From the NCBI GenBank assembly GCA_900175165.2, contig FWWN02000312.1, forward strand, positions 1-42,582: DNA of 42,582 nucleotides. Reading direction: 5' to 3'. Below are positions 13,710 through 25,592 of this stretch, in pieces (position 1 is the first letter of the stretch; each line of letters starts with the position of its first letter). This DNA comes from Rhizomucor pusillus (lineage: Eukaryota; Mucoromycota; Mucoromycetes; Mucorales; Lichtheimiaceae). A model generated the notes under the pieces. The model was not told the origin of the DNA, ran no database searches, and saw only the letters and a program-made list of their open reading frames with translations. The position numbers and the translations under genes are program-made.

Positions 13710-14712
13710 GCTCTTTCTCCGCACTCGGAGTGAGTTGCAGAAGAAAAGGAAAAAAAAGATTACTCAAAGCTTTAAACGTTCAATTTTTCAAAGTCCTCTT
13801 CAGAACAAATGAACTCCTTGCGAGTTCCACAAGTACAAACATTGCAGAAACCCGCAAGGTGGGCATATCGATAAAGCAGAAAACGGAGCTAAAGGTGCAG
13901 AATCAATTCACTCATACATTAAAGCAATCAATAATACCTATAAAATTAACGACATCCTAGGTGCTTGCTCTTATTATCTTGTATCATGATAATCATCATC
14001 TCTTTCTTTGTGACCCTGAATGATGCATGCTGTCTCGAAACTTCTTTACCCAGGAATTGCTCCTAGAACGAGATGTCTGTGCACGAATCAGCAACGACGG
14101 GCATGCAGAGCTGGACGCTTTTCCGTACTGGAACTTTGTGCAGTACTCGGTATCTGTGCAATGGACTGCAATCATCTGTTTGACATTTTGGTAGAACATA
14201 TGATGCGCCGCCAACTATCGACAAATCATATTTACACTTGAAATATATCACCATACGACGTATCCTGGCGTAATTCACCCATTGCATTAGCTGTTATGCA
14301 AAGAGAGTCCATCGTTGTCCATCTGTAAGCGTTCGTTAGGAGTTCTTGGTGCATATTGGATTCAAAGGCACCGAAAATTGATATGATGTAAATATATTAC
14401 AAAAACATATGTAAAATATTATGGACCTATTCTCTTCACTTTTCAATCTCCAAAGTCTCCATTCATTTTGGCATGCATCTATCTCTGTACTCATTCTATA
14501 AATGGTTGCGATCATAATAATGGCAACGACTCTCTGCCGCAAATTAACTTAGCAATCGCAACATTGCAATTGAAGCTCCGTTCACTGAAGTGCTAGTGTA
14601 AAAGAAAAAAACATGCGTCCAAAGTGATCGCATTTGGGGAGGGTTGGTACTGATTTGCGCCGGGGGTCGTTACAATCGTAAGAAAAGAAGAACAACAGAG
14701 GAGATCTGTCAA

Positions 14713-14950
14713 CATCAGAGACATGATAGAAGGAAACCTCGACTGGATAACCGAACGAGAGAGCAAAGGGCTGCACATCGATCGCATCAGAGCAGATGAC
14801 GAAAGAAAATCTCGATTTGATAAGCCGAAGAGATCGAAATGCAGACATTCATAGATGCCAGAAACGAGGCGCGACTTGATATGCAAAGGAGGCAATGGAG
14901 ATCATTTCATAGACACCAGAGCACGTGATCAGCTCAAGGTTCAGCTTGGT
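14713..14950. repeat. Degenerate tandem repeat, about 72-bp unit
   Basis: Four diverged units start with a CAG-type block at about 14716, 14788, 14859 and 14917, spacings 72, 71 and 58. Three of them share an internal core: CTCGACTGGATAA at 14738, CTCGATTTGATAA at 14811 and CGCGACTTGATA near 14869. Units 3 and 4 are both preceded by a block like TTCATAGA(T/C)(G/A)CCAGA. Identity between units is only moderate. Confidence 0.5.
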
Positions 14951-15750
14951 AAGGCACAGATAACAGTGTAGAAATATTCATAGGCATGCTTTATCTTACC
15001 ATCAAGCAGTCAGTTCGTATATTAAAATGAGCAGAATTCCAGCTTGATTGTCTTCATTGATTCTATGAGAGAAAGAGAGAGAAAAGGAACAGGAGTCTTG
15101 CCATTTTATGCTCATGGCAGTAGAAATTTTGCGCGTCCATCGCCACGACCCTGCTATCAGAGACAATGGCTCAAACGGCTGTATGCAGACATTCCGAAAT
15201 CTTTTCAAGTGTTTCACAGTATGAAATCTTTTGACAATCAATTTTGACAATGATGTAGAATCCGTATTTAATCGACTTGAGCCTCACAAATCGACCGTTC
15301 TATCAGGTACAGAAAGGTATATCTTCGAGATCAATGGAAACCGAATTCAGATGGAATGCCAAAATGTGGAAGCGAAATCAAATACGGAGTTGGGTTTCAC
15401 ACTACAAGATTAGTGATGGCCGTAATATACAGGCTCAATTCATTGCCTAAATTCATATCATTATCCGGAACTGCGTCTTGATGCAAGCAAGGACCGACTC
15501 TGAGAGTTCAGTATTGATACGTAAAAAAGAGTTTAGAACTTCATCTTCAAACAATGTTTTGGAAGTTCAATCCATATCGTAGAATCCAATGTAGTATCCA
15601 AAACAGCTGTTGGATGCCCTTTGCGTCATGCAAAGACGCCAATGATCATGGAATACAGATGCTTGGTCCATAAGAGTAAATTTCCCTCTTTATTTGCAGA
15701 CCGTGGTGGAGCCATCATTGCGTCAGTTGCTGAATATTCAAAAACTCTGC

Positions 15751-16032
15751 TAACTCCAAAAGCAAACATTAATTTTGTAGCCCATATCCTGCTATACACT
15801 CTTCCATCCAATGCGCGTGCAAGGTATATAAATTAATTAACTACAGTTTTTCCGTCAAAAAACCGGCTCTCCATCTGCTCCTCAAATTGCCACAGCCTCC
15901 AGAAAAGAAGTAACTCCACGGCGAACTTTTGACATTGGAGGGTCAAAGAGTCAATGACCGAGGAGAAAAGCGTTCCAAATATGGATTTTAACGCTCAAAG
16001 AAGAAGGTTACATTACACAGGTTATTTTTTTA
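15751..16032 (+). repeat. Dispersed repeat X, copy A
   Basis: About 280 bp, matching 37100-37372 in the same orientation. The match runs from ACTCCAAAAG through ATTAATTTTGTAGCCCAT, the TATA-like TATATAAATTAATTAAC (near 15825) and ATGGATTTTAACGCTCAAAG to a T-run. Both copies carry an ATG at the same place (15953 here) followed by a similar short frame beginning MTEEK..PNMDF.AQR. It looks like the 5' end (promoter and start) of a duplicated gene or element; the family is unknown. Confidence 0.7.
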
Positions 16033-16075
16033 CAAGTGCTTTAGGCGGTCGCTGCGCTCGTCCACGTTTTCAGAC

Positions 16076-16199
16076 AAATCCGCGTTGAATAATAAACTCG
16101 CTTGGCCTTTGTAAACCTCCATTCTCCGGCGGTTTTGCATCCGCTTCGCTACTACAAGCACAGCGCCGTCGAATTCTGGCTTATTCAGACCGGCGCTCG
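16076..16199 (-). repeat. Dispersed repeat Y, copy A (decayed coding fragment)
   Basis: 124 bp, matching 36541-36664 with about 10 mismatches and no gaps by hand alignment. Read on the minus strand, this copy is open for about 55 codons (for example AGLNKPEFDGAVLVVAKRMQ, then NRRRMEVYKGQASLLFNADL). Most differences from copy B fall on third codon positions, which suggests the ancestor was coding. It is placed here as a remnant of a mobile element or multicopy gene, class undetermined. Confidence 0.65.
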
Positions 16200-16888
16200 T
16201 TTTTAATAAGGAGAGAGATTCTACGATAGAAAGCAATAGAGAGCAAATTTGCATGTCTCTACAATGCAAAGTCGAGCAGCAATCGTTTTTATTCGCAGAC
16301 CGTTTGTCCAACATAAATGGTGCAATTGGTTTCCGTTACATCTGCTATGTATGATGCTCACAACGCATTAAAGCTTACATGGTAAAGTTTTTAACCCTCG
16401 CTGCTATTTAGAATGAACCGGTGTTCTGGTTTGACAATTGTTTAGTTGCGCTAAATGCATAAACGACGGAAAATGCAAAAATGCTAAGTGGTTGGTAGCG
16501 ACCTCGATCGTTTTAAGTCGGTCACAGTAAGCGCCACGCTTCGGCGATACGCGGCAAGACCTAGCTTAACAGTGCGATATTAGCCGCACTATCTGAATTT
16601 ACAACCGCTATGCTTGGTATATGCGCTACCACGCAAATACCATAACAATTAATGTCATCCATACGCTGATACCCTGGTTAGTCCTGCCCCATTGCTCAAT
16701 TTGTACGAGACCCGGACCATGCTGCGACTCCTGTACCTTCCTTATGTGGCTTGCCATTTTTGTCGCCGAATGCATCTTGTGGTTATGGCGCAACACGCGC
16801 AGCTTGCTGAATAATTATCGATAGTTTAAGTTCTGCCTGCTTCTTCCCTTTCTTCCATTACCTCTCGCTCTGCAAGCAAACTTCCACC

Positions 16889-19294
16889 ATGGGCCTCCTG
16901 TCTCTAGGCACTCCCCTCCGTTGGAATGAAGCTAAACTCTACGCCGACCACGTCCGATCGCACGGAATTGATCAGTTCCTGTCTATTTATCGCAAGCAAC
17001 GCTCGAAGCAGAAAAATTGTCTTCTGTGGGGTGACGAGGTATGGTCCCATTAGCCTTCCTTGGTCGCACTATACTGACCTTGTCTGGCAGGTGGAGTACG
17101 TGATCGTCAAAATCGATGAGGCGGCAAAGCGCACCAAACTATCGCTGCGCGCGTTTGAGGTCCTGGCTGAACTGCAAAAGCCGGAACAGGCATATTTGAA
17201 CGGTCAGACATCGTAAGCGATATCCGATTTTGCTAAATACCGCTCTTCTAACCATTCTTCTAACCTGTTCTTCTTGTAGGGATCCTAGCGTTTGCTTATG
17301 GCGCCCTGAGTACGGTCGCTTTCAAGTTGGTTAGCATCGTTTGTATATGTGCATGCGGTAGAGAAGATTGTTTGCTCTTGCTAATGCCTCGAGCCTGTAA
17401 TTTTTTCAGAGTCTACTCCCGGCAAACCCTACGGAGCCACGTTTCGAGATCTGACAAACGTCGAACCAAACATGAAGCGACGTCGGCAATTGGCCTTGGC
17501 TGCTATGTTACCTGGAGAAGTGCCTGTTACCTTGGCGAATTATCCTAGACTCGGGTGCCCGAATGAGCTCGATCCAGATCATGAGCCCAATGGAAAGGCT
17601 TGCCAGAGTCTGTTCGTTCCCGACGAGATTATCAACCCTCACGCACGATTCCCGTGAGTATGAAATACAGTAAAATCAGCAAGACCTTGGGGGTGGGGAT
17701 ATTCATTGATTTACTGGATACAATACACAGAACATTGACCGCAAATATTCGACGGAGACGAGGAGCCAAGGTGGAAATCAATATGCCTATTTTCCATGAC
17801 AGGAATACACCTAGACCATTCATTGATCCGACTATTCCGTATGATCGAGATTTATTCAAACACGATAAGGAAGCCAAAAATGGAGCTGCTAAACCTGACC
17901 ATATTTATATGGACGCTATGGCATTCGGTATGGGCTGCTGTTGCTTACAGATCACTTTCCAAGCTTGCAACATTGACGAAGCGAGGCGCCTCTATGACCA
18001 TTTGGCGCCCGTGGCACCGATCATGCTTGCTCTGACGGCTGCAGCGCCCATTTTCCGAGGATATCTCGCGGATGTCGACTGTCGATGGAACGTTATCGCA
18101 GCAAGTGTCGACGATCGAACTCCAGAGGAACGTGGTCTCGAGGTAGGCATGAGCATAGATAGAAGCTCCAGACTATATATTGATTGTACGACATTGTAGC
18201 CCTTGAAGAATAGCCGATTTGTTATTAACAAATCCCGATACGATTCTATTGACACCTACATTTCTAACGATGCCATGTTCAAATCGAAATACAACGATCT
18301 CGATCTCGTCTATGACAAGGATATTTATGAAAAATTGCGGCAAAACGATGTTGATGATCTTTTAGCGAGACATATCTCACATCTGTTCATCCGTGATCCG
18401 CTGGTCATCTTTAAAGAGCTTTTGGATCAAGATGACGAGGCATCTTCGGATCATTTCGAGGTATTTACGTCATAAATTAACTACAACTGTTGCTAATCCC
18501 ACGTTTTATCAGAACTTGCAATCCACCAACTGGCAAACTGTACGGTTCAAACCTCCTCCACCAAACTCGGACATCGGATGGCGCGTAGAATTCCGCAGCA
18601 TGGAAGTGCAGTTGACAGACTTTGAAAATGCTGCATTTTCAGTGTTTATTGTGCTGCTCACTAGAGTTATTCTCAGTTTTGGTCTGAACTTTTATATCCC
18701 TATTACGAAGGTCGATGAGAATATGCAAACGGCACATCAGCGTGGAGCTGCAGTGAACTGCAAGTTCTATTTTAGAAAGAACGTATTCACTGGTAAGATA
18801 TCGTGCCAGAGGTTCCATTCCACGCATGCAAGGTCTCACCAATATTATATAGATGCGAATGGCGCACCGTTATCGGATGATAACGACGAATACGAATTAA
18901 TGACCATGGATGAAATTATTAACGGAAAGGTATGTCAGTGTAGCAACACTGAGCTTTGTCGAGGAATAGGAATATTCGGCTGAATACACTTTTCTCATAG
19001 GATCAAGGATTCCCTGGTTTTGTGCCACTCATCCATAGCTATCTAAACAGCACCAACATTGATATTGAGACACGCTGCAAACTTGAAACCTACTTATCAC
19101 TTATCAGCCAGCGTGCCAGCGGAAAGTTGATGACAGGAGCAACTTACCTGCGCCATCTTGTGACATCGCACCCAGCTTACAAGCAGGATTCAGTAGTCTC
19201 TCCGGAGATTACTTATGACCTCGTTAAAACTGTCGATCGTATTGCCAAAGGTGAATTACATGCTCCGGAGCTACTGGGTGATTTCAAGGCCTAG
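16889..19294 (+). CDS. GSH1: Glutamate-cysteine ligase catalytic subunit
   Basis: Predicted 629 aa, the first and rate-limiting step of glutathione synthesis (ATP-dependent gamma-glutamylcysteine formation), cytosolic. Exons: 16889-17038, 17091-17212, 17280-17329, 17410-17653, 17731-18142, 18200-18460, 18513-18792, 18853-18929, 19001-19294 (1890 nt, in frame). It is full length against animal GCLC (637 aa) and yeast Gsh1 (678 aa). Conserved blocks, in order: [137 protein letters not shown]; and [10 protein letters not shown]. The start sits in a strong ACCATGG context. AATAAA at 19603 may end the transcript. The region that in animals follows the FYFRK block is shorter here. Confidence 0.97.
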
Positions 19295-19845
19295 TGCCTA
19301 TGAATATCGTTCATTTCGAACTACTTGCTGTATTTTACTTCTACAAACAGATCCAATGTTTTGTTCTGCATCTCAACCTTGCAATATTGTTCCCTTTCTC
19401 ACCCATATTCACATCTAAATATCCTATCTTTGCTTTTTTCTACTCCTACTATATCAAGCATGATACGCGACTGATTTGATTGCTTGCAGCATGTACTTCG
19501 TGCGCGTCTAAAACCATTTCCTGGTTTCATGTTGTTGACTGATAACGCAATCGATTCTTACAGTTCTTAAATTGGGAGCCTAAGAGAGTAGGAGAAAATG
19601 TAAATAAAAGTTGCATTTGTGGGATTAATGGGAAGTATCCTTGTAGCCATGCTGTATGGATAGATGGATGCATATGCTCTCATTCAATACTAGATACATG
19701 GTGCTTCAATTTACCAGCCCATTATTTATTCGTATTTAAGCCCATATAATATGTGATGCTTTGCTATCGCAAGCAACTTTTTGGGTTCGTTGCGACAGTG
19801 TATCGTAAAATACATATTGTTTGTAGGACGCAGGGCTTATTCTCG
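19295..19845. other. Convergent intergenic region, GSH1 / CNNM gene
   Basis: AT-rich 551-bp spacer between two 3' ends. An AATAAA at 19603-19608, about 310 nt after the GSH1 stop, is a plausible poly(A) signal. Nothing else is seen. Confidence 0.5.
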
Positions 19846-21916
19846 CTAGTCCATCAAGCTATTGCTGGTGGCTCCATATCCTTTCATGTTCCTTTCTATG
19901 TGTGAGCCTGTGTCTGAATCTGATGTACTTGCTGCATCGCCGCTTGCTGGTGTATCATTCCTCTTTACATCGTTATCGGCTGCTTTTCCTCGTTTGCTAC
20001 TTCGCTGTGATTTCTGCTGTTGATGATGCTGCTGCTGCCTATTATGTAATTGGCGATTGCTACTTGTACGCATGATATGCAGCAAAGGCTGGAGCTCTGG
20101 GGGCGGTGGCTGTGTTTTTCCGCGAACAACTTTAACCTTCTTATGAACTACGTACCAATAATTCAGACTCTGCTTGCAAAAATTTGTAGCTTAGAGATAA
20201 CTTACCATCGACGTATACGTCTGTCTCGTCAACAATTTCCTATTCAAAAGTATCAGTCTCTAGTTGAGCATATTGCATATTATGTAGTGTTACCTCTCCG
20301 ATAAGCTCCTCAATAACGTCCTCCAGGGTGATTACACCTAATGCTCCCCCTTTTGCACCGGGGTTATTCGACACTAAAGCCATGTGACCTAGCAACGTGT
20401 TAGGTGCTTGAAACAATGATGCCCAAAACTTCAGACGGATACCAACTTCTTCCTTCTTGAAAGAAATTTAAAATATCAAGACAGCTAGTATTAGGTGCAG
20501 TTTCAGGAAGAGGGCTAAGCTGGAAATGACTGACAGGAAGCTCATCTGCGGTATCGTATGCTATCAGCTTCTTGACAAGCAGCATACCAATAAAGTTGGT
20601 CTTATCGTCTGCGGCTCGGATTGGGATCCGAGAGTATCCTGCCGTCAGTATCTATTTGAAGAAATTTGAATTTCCGTGCCAAAATTCATCTCCTGTTTCT
20701 CTTCTTACCCTGTCTACCGTGTTTCTATCCATAACGTCATCGATGGACATAGTAAATACATCATCTATGGGCGTCATCACTTGGGATACAGGCTTCGCTC
20801 TCAAGTCCAGCACAGAACCGATAATCAGCTGCAGCGTATGGTGAGCATCAGATTCCCCCTCGAAGATGTAAAGTATCACATAAAAAAGTACTCACCACCT
20901 CGTCTTCAGTGAGACCGTCGCCATTCTGAGAATCGCTAACTTGGTGCAGTGATACGAGTGTTTTGAGGCCTTCGAAACATGTGAGGATTTAGACTATAAA
21001 TTAGTGTTTCAAATATACACTTGCCTGCTTTCTTATATACTGTCCCGTGCGACTCGCCCAAGAAATAATCCAGCAACAGTGCCGTAGGATAAGCAACAGG
21101 ATACATTGCGTACATCAGGAGAAGGACCATGCTGTAGGAACGCCGTCAGAAAACGGAGATACATTTTGCAAAAGCATATTCAGTTTCATTAAACGTACAA
21201 AGAGCATCGCGCTCCAATGGCCAATCCGTGCCGGACGCACACAGCTATCAAATGATGAATGAATCAATTGGGACGATTTTGCCATCATCATAGCTTCATA
21301 TCCTACATTGAGGAATGACCCTATAATAGAAAGACCATCAGCGCTCTTCACCCATTTTTCTATCGCAAATATGAAGATTGCACGTACTCGCCAAAGATGA
21401 CAATTAATGCTGTGGATATGAGGATAGCCTGCCATCCTCCACCAAACAACGAATCGAGAATTATCGGGAGAGTCTCGTTCACTATAACGTTTGAGAGCAA
21501 CAACGTGACCAACACCCAGTGTTTCCCCCGATCCAGTAATCTTAATACGCGTCGAGCATTTTTTCGTTCATCCTCTGTGCCGCTCTCAACCATGACATGC
21601 AGATTTGTCTGGTCCAGTCCCATAAGACCCAACGTAAGGCCTAGCCGAATGAGCCAGTTGAATATAAGACATGATCCCATTTTTCATTTTCATAGAGAAG
21701 GCATTCCTTTTTATGTACCCCACCTGCAAACACACCACCCAGAAGAACAAGTACTAGGATTGCGACAAAGCGAAGCCAAAAATCTGCTGTCCAAAGATCG
21801 ACCGTGCTACCAGCATTGTCAGAAGTGGGAGCTTCGATTGGCAGAGGGTAAGCCTGTATTGATAGCGAGAATATCAAAGATGAAAACGAGGTTCTTGACC
21901 AAAATGAGCTGGACAT
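19846..21916 (-). CDS. MAM3: CNNM/Mam3-type membrane protein (DUF21 plus CBS pair)
   Basis: Predicted 480 aa in 11 exons: 21724-21916, 21388-21640, 21307-21320, 21199-21244, 21025-21131, 20896-20969, 20709-20828, 20447-20651, 20294-20388, 20206-20239, 19846-20147 (1443 nt, in frame). The N-terminus is signal-like. The CNNM transmembrane domain follows ([60 protein letters not shown]), then a CBS pair ([55 protein letters not shown]) and a His/Gln-rich C-terminal tail. Animal CNNMs are linked to Mg2+ export, and yeast Mam3 to vacuolar metal handling. The 14-nt third exon and a GC-AG intron (20970-21024) are notable. Yeast Mam3 is longer (about 700 aa); the difference lies in the tail. The gene symbol is by family only. 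Confidence 0.9.
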
Positions 21917-22144
21917 TACGGCAGCGAAGCGAGAGGAAGGAAAACTAGGCAAAAGTTCGGTACGCGGGAGACAAGCGTATTTCATCTTCATGCCGATTTG
22001 GGTTCGTGTCACACATGGACCATTTTGCACTGCAGTGGCATGCACACACCCTTGTCATTTTTTTTCTGTCATGAAGGTATACATGTATACATAATTCTAG
22101 GAGAAGCAATGTACAATCATCATATTACAGTACAAGATATAGTT

Positions 22145-25051
22145 TTATGCTTTTGCTTGTAATCGTCTGACCTCTTCTGGTGTGAACTTGAGCATCATTG
22201 TTAAAACCGGAATAAGCTGACCCTGGATACATAAAACAAGTAAATCGTTAAGCCACCATTAATATCAACATGCCTACTTACTCTTGTTGGTTTATGCTCG
22301 AGAAACTTGAGGATTACGTTACGCAAGTACTCAAGGTTGATTTCTTCCTCCTTTGTCCTTGGTGTCGTCGGCGGGTTCAACCTCGCACCGACTGGTAACG
22401 GGGAGGATGGATCAGAGCGCGTAGATGAATCTTGTTCGTTGATATTGGATGAGGCTGGAGTGTGGGATGGAGTGCTTGCAGCAGTGGGCGACTGTGCTCG
22501 TGAAGTCGATGGAGAAAGATGATTTAGTGTGCTTCTTGACAATTTCCTTATTTCGTCCTTCAAGGTCTGCGCAGCGTCACACAAAAGCGGTTAATTGCAA
22601 ATTTGTCAACGGAAACGATTAGCAAGTACCTTGTTGAGTGTCTTCAAGTGACCTTCGCGGACACGAATATCCTCCAGCTCTTTAGCTTGTTGCTGTAAAG
22701 CCTTTTCGGAGCTTGCATTCGCTTCACGCAATTCATCCTATTGAAAATATGTTAATGCAATGATGCCGAGTAATAAAGTTATCTTTTGTAACACTTGCAG
22801 TGATATCAAGTGCCTCCCGCACCTCTTTCTCTGCTTTGGCTAGGTCGCTCTCCAGTTCATCAATGCGCTGAAGTAGCATATTCTTGTCACTTTCCAGAAT
22901 TTCAACATCCCGAGACCTATTTTGCAGGTCTTGCTCTGTCTCTTGTATCCGCTTCTTCAACTCGTCTATACTTTGCACCATTTCCTTTGTTTTTGATGCC
23001 AGATTGGCCTCTAGTTTGTTGCAGTCTTTCTTCATTTGTTCCACTTCGGATGATTTACGCTCCAGTTCTTTGGACATGTTTTCACGTTCTCGACTGCACC
23101 GGACTTTATGCTCATCGAGTTGGTGCTTTGCGTCGTCGGCCAACTTTCGATATTCTTCGAGTGCTGCTACTTTCTCGTTTGCTTCTTGAGTCTGTCTCTC
23201 TGCTTCCTTGAGTCGATGGTGCAAATCTTCTGCCATGCTTTGAGAACTCTCGAATTCAGCTTGTTTTATCTGCAGCTCGTCAAACATTTTATTTTTGCCC
23301 TCGACAGCCTCCTTTCTCTCTTTTTGCAGTATCTTGATTTCGGACTCTGTTGAATGGAGCTTGCCATTAAGCCGGCTTATCTCCGATTTTAGGTTGGACT
23401 CGGTCTTAGCAAAGCCTTCTTGAAGTTCTTTGCGAGTCTGCTCGAGCTGCTCCCGTAGTTTGTCGCTCTCCTCTGTAGCCTCAACCTTTTCCTTTTCCAG
23501 CTTCATAATTTGCTTTTTGGTCTTATTGAGCATCGTGGCGTATTTCTTCGATTTTTCTTCCAATTCCGACTGCGCCGTACGCATAGAATCCATTTCTTTA
23601 CGGAGGGAGTCCATTTCGACGTCACGTTCATGCAGCATTTCCTTTACGACTTTCACAGACTCGTTGGCATCGCGGAGCTTCCCGTTAAGGGCCTTCACAT
23701 TATTTTGCGCATCTGTAAGTTGTTTTAATGCCTCATCCTTTTCGCCCTCGAATTCCATCAGTCGAGCTTTAAGTATCTCGATTTCCTTTGTTGCCTTTTC
23801 GAGCTTCTGCTGGGATTCCTGTCGCTCTTGTTCCGATTTTGTCAAATTCTCCAACTTGCTTTGCAATTCATCGCGTTCTTCCTTGAGCTTTGCTAATTCC
23901 TTAACTTGTTCCTCCAAATTCTCACGATCTTGAGTCTGCTGTGTTAACTCTTCCAGCCTGTCCTTCAATCTATCGCGTTCGGTGGCGATCTGTGACAGCT
24001 GCTTTACTCTTTCCTCTAGTTTTTGTCGTCCCTCATTGAGCTTTGATAATTCATCAATTTTCTGCATTAATTCCTCACGATTTTCGTTTAGTTTCGTCAG
24101 CTCTTCGACACGCTGTTGCAATTTTTGCCGCTCCTCTTGGATCTTTGGTATATCTTTGGCTTTCTGCGCTAACTCTTCCTGTTCAGCATTCAGATTTGAT
24201 AGATCTTCAATACGCATTTCAAGCTCCTGTATCTTTGTATTTTCAGCCGATTCCAACTCCTTGATTTTGCTTTGCAAAGTTTCATTGTCTTGTTCCCGTC
24301 GTTTGTCGGATTCAGACAAGGTCTGTATCTTCTGTTCCAATTCTTTCCGCTCCTGCAGTTGTTTCTCTAGTTGCTGCTCAAGTTGCTTGACCCTATCAGA
24401 CTGCTCCTTCGCATCCTCCAATTGCTGCTTCAATTCGCTTACGATGTTGTCTCTTTCGGCCCGCAAGCGATCGCGACCTTCCTTGGCGCTTTTGCTACTT
24501 TCTTTCTTTGCATCCGCGATTTCTTTCTCATGTTGCTTTGTAACTTGATCGATTGTCTTTTTGAGCTCGTCCAGTTGAGTCTTTAGTTCTTGGTTTTCGG
24601 TGCTCGTTTTCGCAAACAACTGTTTCTGTTCTGCAAGTTCTTTTGATAGCTGAGCCTTCTCTTCATCGTGCTTTTGATTATCTTTTTTAGCTTTTTTGAA
24701 GCTGTCCAGCTGCTTCTCTGCCTCGTCGGCTTTGTTCATAAAGTGTAAAAGGCTCTTTTTGGATTCTTCCTTTTCGAGCAGCAGCTCTTCCACCTGGTTT
24801 TTCAAGGACGCAATCTCTTTTTGGAGCTTTGGCGATGCGTCTGTGCCGTTTGGCATCTTTTCTTCCTGTTTCTCATCCAGCTTCTTGGCCATATCCTCCT
24901 TTTCCTGCGTGATCATCTTGATCTTTTCGACGAGGCCTCTCATCACACCCCGTTCTTTCTCCATCTCCCGTTCTCTTGACTGAACGACTTCTTCAAGCTC
25001 TTTTTTGAGCCTTTGTATTTCCTCTTCCTGGCTCTTTGTTGTGTCCGTCAT
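22145..25051 (-). CDS. IMH1: GRIP-domain golgin (Imh1/golgin-245 type)
   Basis: Predicted 909 aa, exons 22793-25051, 22630-22737, 22282-22566, 22145-22222 (2730 nt, in frame). Nearly the whole chain is charged coiled coil rich in Glu, Lys and Gln. Near the C-terminus, after a Ser/Pro/Thr-rich linker, comes a GRIP domain (about 860-905: EEEINLEYLRNVILKFLEH, then QLIPVLTMMLKFTPEEVRRL). The Tyr at about 869 is the residue that in animal GRIP domains contacts Arl1-GTP. The expected role is a tether at the trans-Golgi, recruited by Arl1, capturing endosome-derived vesicles. Residues 283-418 form eight exact-length 17-residue repeats. The first intron begins GTTACA, a weak donor that is required by frame. 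The gene is transcribed divergently from the SZT2-like gene, with 541 bp between start codons. Confidence 0.92.
23798..24205 (-). repeat. Eight 51-bp (17-residue) repeats in golgin coiled coil
   Basis: Residues 283-418 divide into eight consecutive 17-residue units without gaps, for example ELTKLNENREELMQKID, ELSKLNEGRQKLEERVK and ELAKLKEERDELQSKLE. Shared positions are an acidic or polar residue then a hydrophobic one at 1-2, charged 7-9, Leu at 12 in most units and a hydrophobic residue at 16. DNA identity between units is partial, so the expansion is old. Confidence 0.75.
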
Positions 25052-25592
25052 TGCATCGATGCAAACGCAGGAGGCCCAGGAAAAAAAAAAGAAAATATGG
25101 ATTCCTCTCTTTCACACACGTCGTGTCAGTTGTATAAATTCGCAGCCCGAAGGATAATCAGAACATTGTGCGAACCTGCACCTTCAATATGCACAGAGCT
25201 ACGAATTATATCATTATGCCAAATGCATCACGCGGGAGTTAACTGTGACAACTAGGGTTGTCAATAGATTTGAAGACGATTATGAGCGAGATAATCCACT
25301 GCAATGATCAAGAACACACTTCCTTCGGCATACTCAGTCTTCAACTTCTCGTTGATCATCGTCAGTGCCATTCCGGACGCACAACAAATGTAAGAAACTT
25401 TTAGTATGTGTCGATACGTATTTAATCCGAATCTGATTTATTTTCAAGATATACCCAAAAATATGTGCAGTCTGCGTTCCCACTTGCCAATTGCAGCTGT
25501 ATGTAGGTCACTTGAATTGTAATTTCAGTCCACCTTTGCCTTGTGTGACGATCTGTAACAAGTTCCCGTTATCCAGCTCTGCAGTTAGAGAA
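25052..25592. other. Divergent promoter region, golgin / SZT2-like gene
   Basis: 541 bp between two divergent start codons. It includes an A-run at 25081-25090. A second reading is possible on the plus strand: ATG at 25282 (36 codons), a GTAAGA..AAG intron at 25390-25448, then a frame open from 25449 that runs in phase into the proposed SZT2 start at 25593. This could be a longer N-terminus or leader sequence. Confidence 0.4.

Larger units (their letters stand above)
13710..16888. other. Gene-poor region between LAG1 and GSH1 (divergent)
   Basis: About 3.2 kb without a supportable gene. It holds both promoters at its ends (a CT-rich run at about 16829-16875 lies just before GSH1). Its interior carries a degenerate minisatellite and two repeat fragments that recur near 36.5-37.4 kb. 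A 6-bp inverted repeat (AGTGCG/CGCACT) is at 16571-16590. Open frames such as 14593-14895 or 15621-15836 overlap these repeats and look like chance or decayed sequence. Confidence 0.5.

Noticed and set aside
16030..16314. 94-codon minus-strand frame as an intact gene
   Set aside because: It coincides with repeat Y; the second copy has a stop in the same frame, so a decayed element fragment is the better reading.
22884..24983. Long Ser/Cys/Phe-rich plus-strand frames
   Set aside because: They are the antisense shadow of the Glu/Lys/Gln-rich golgin coding strand.
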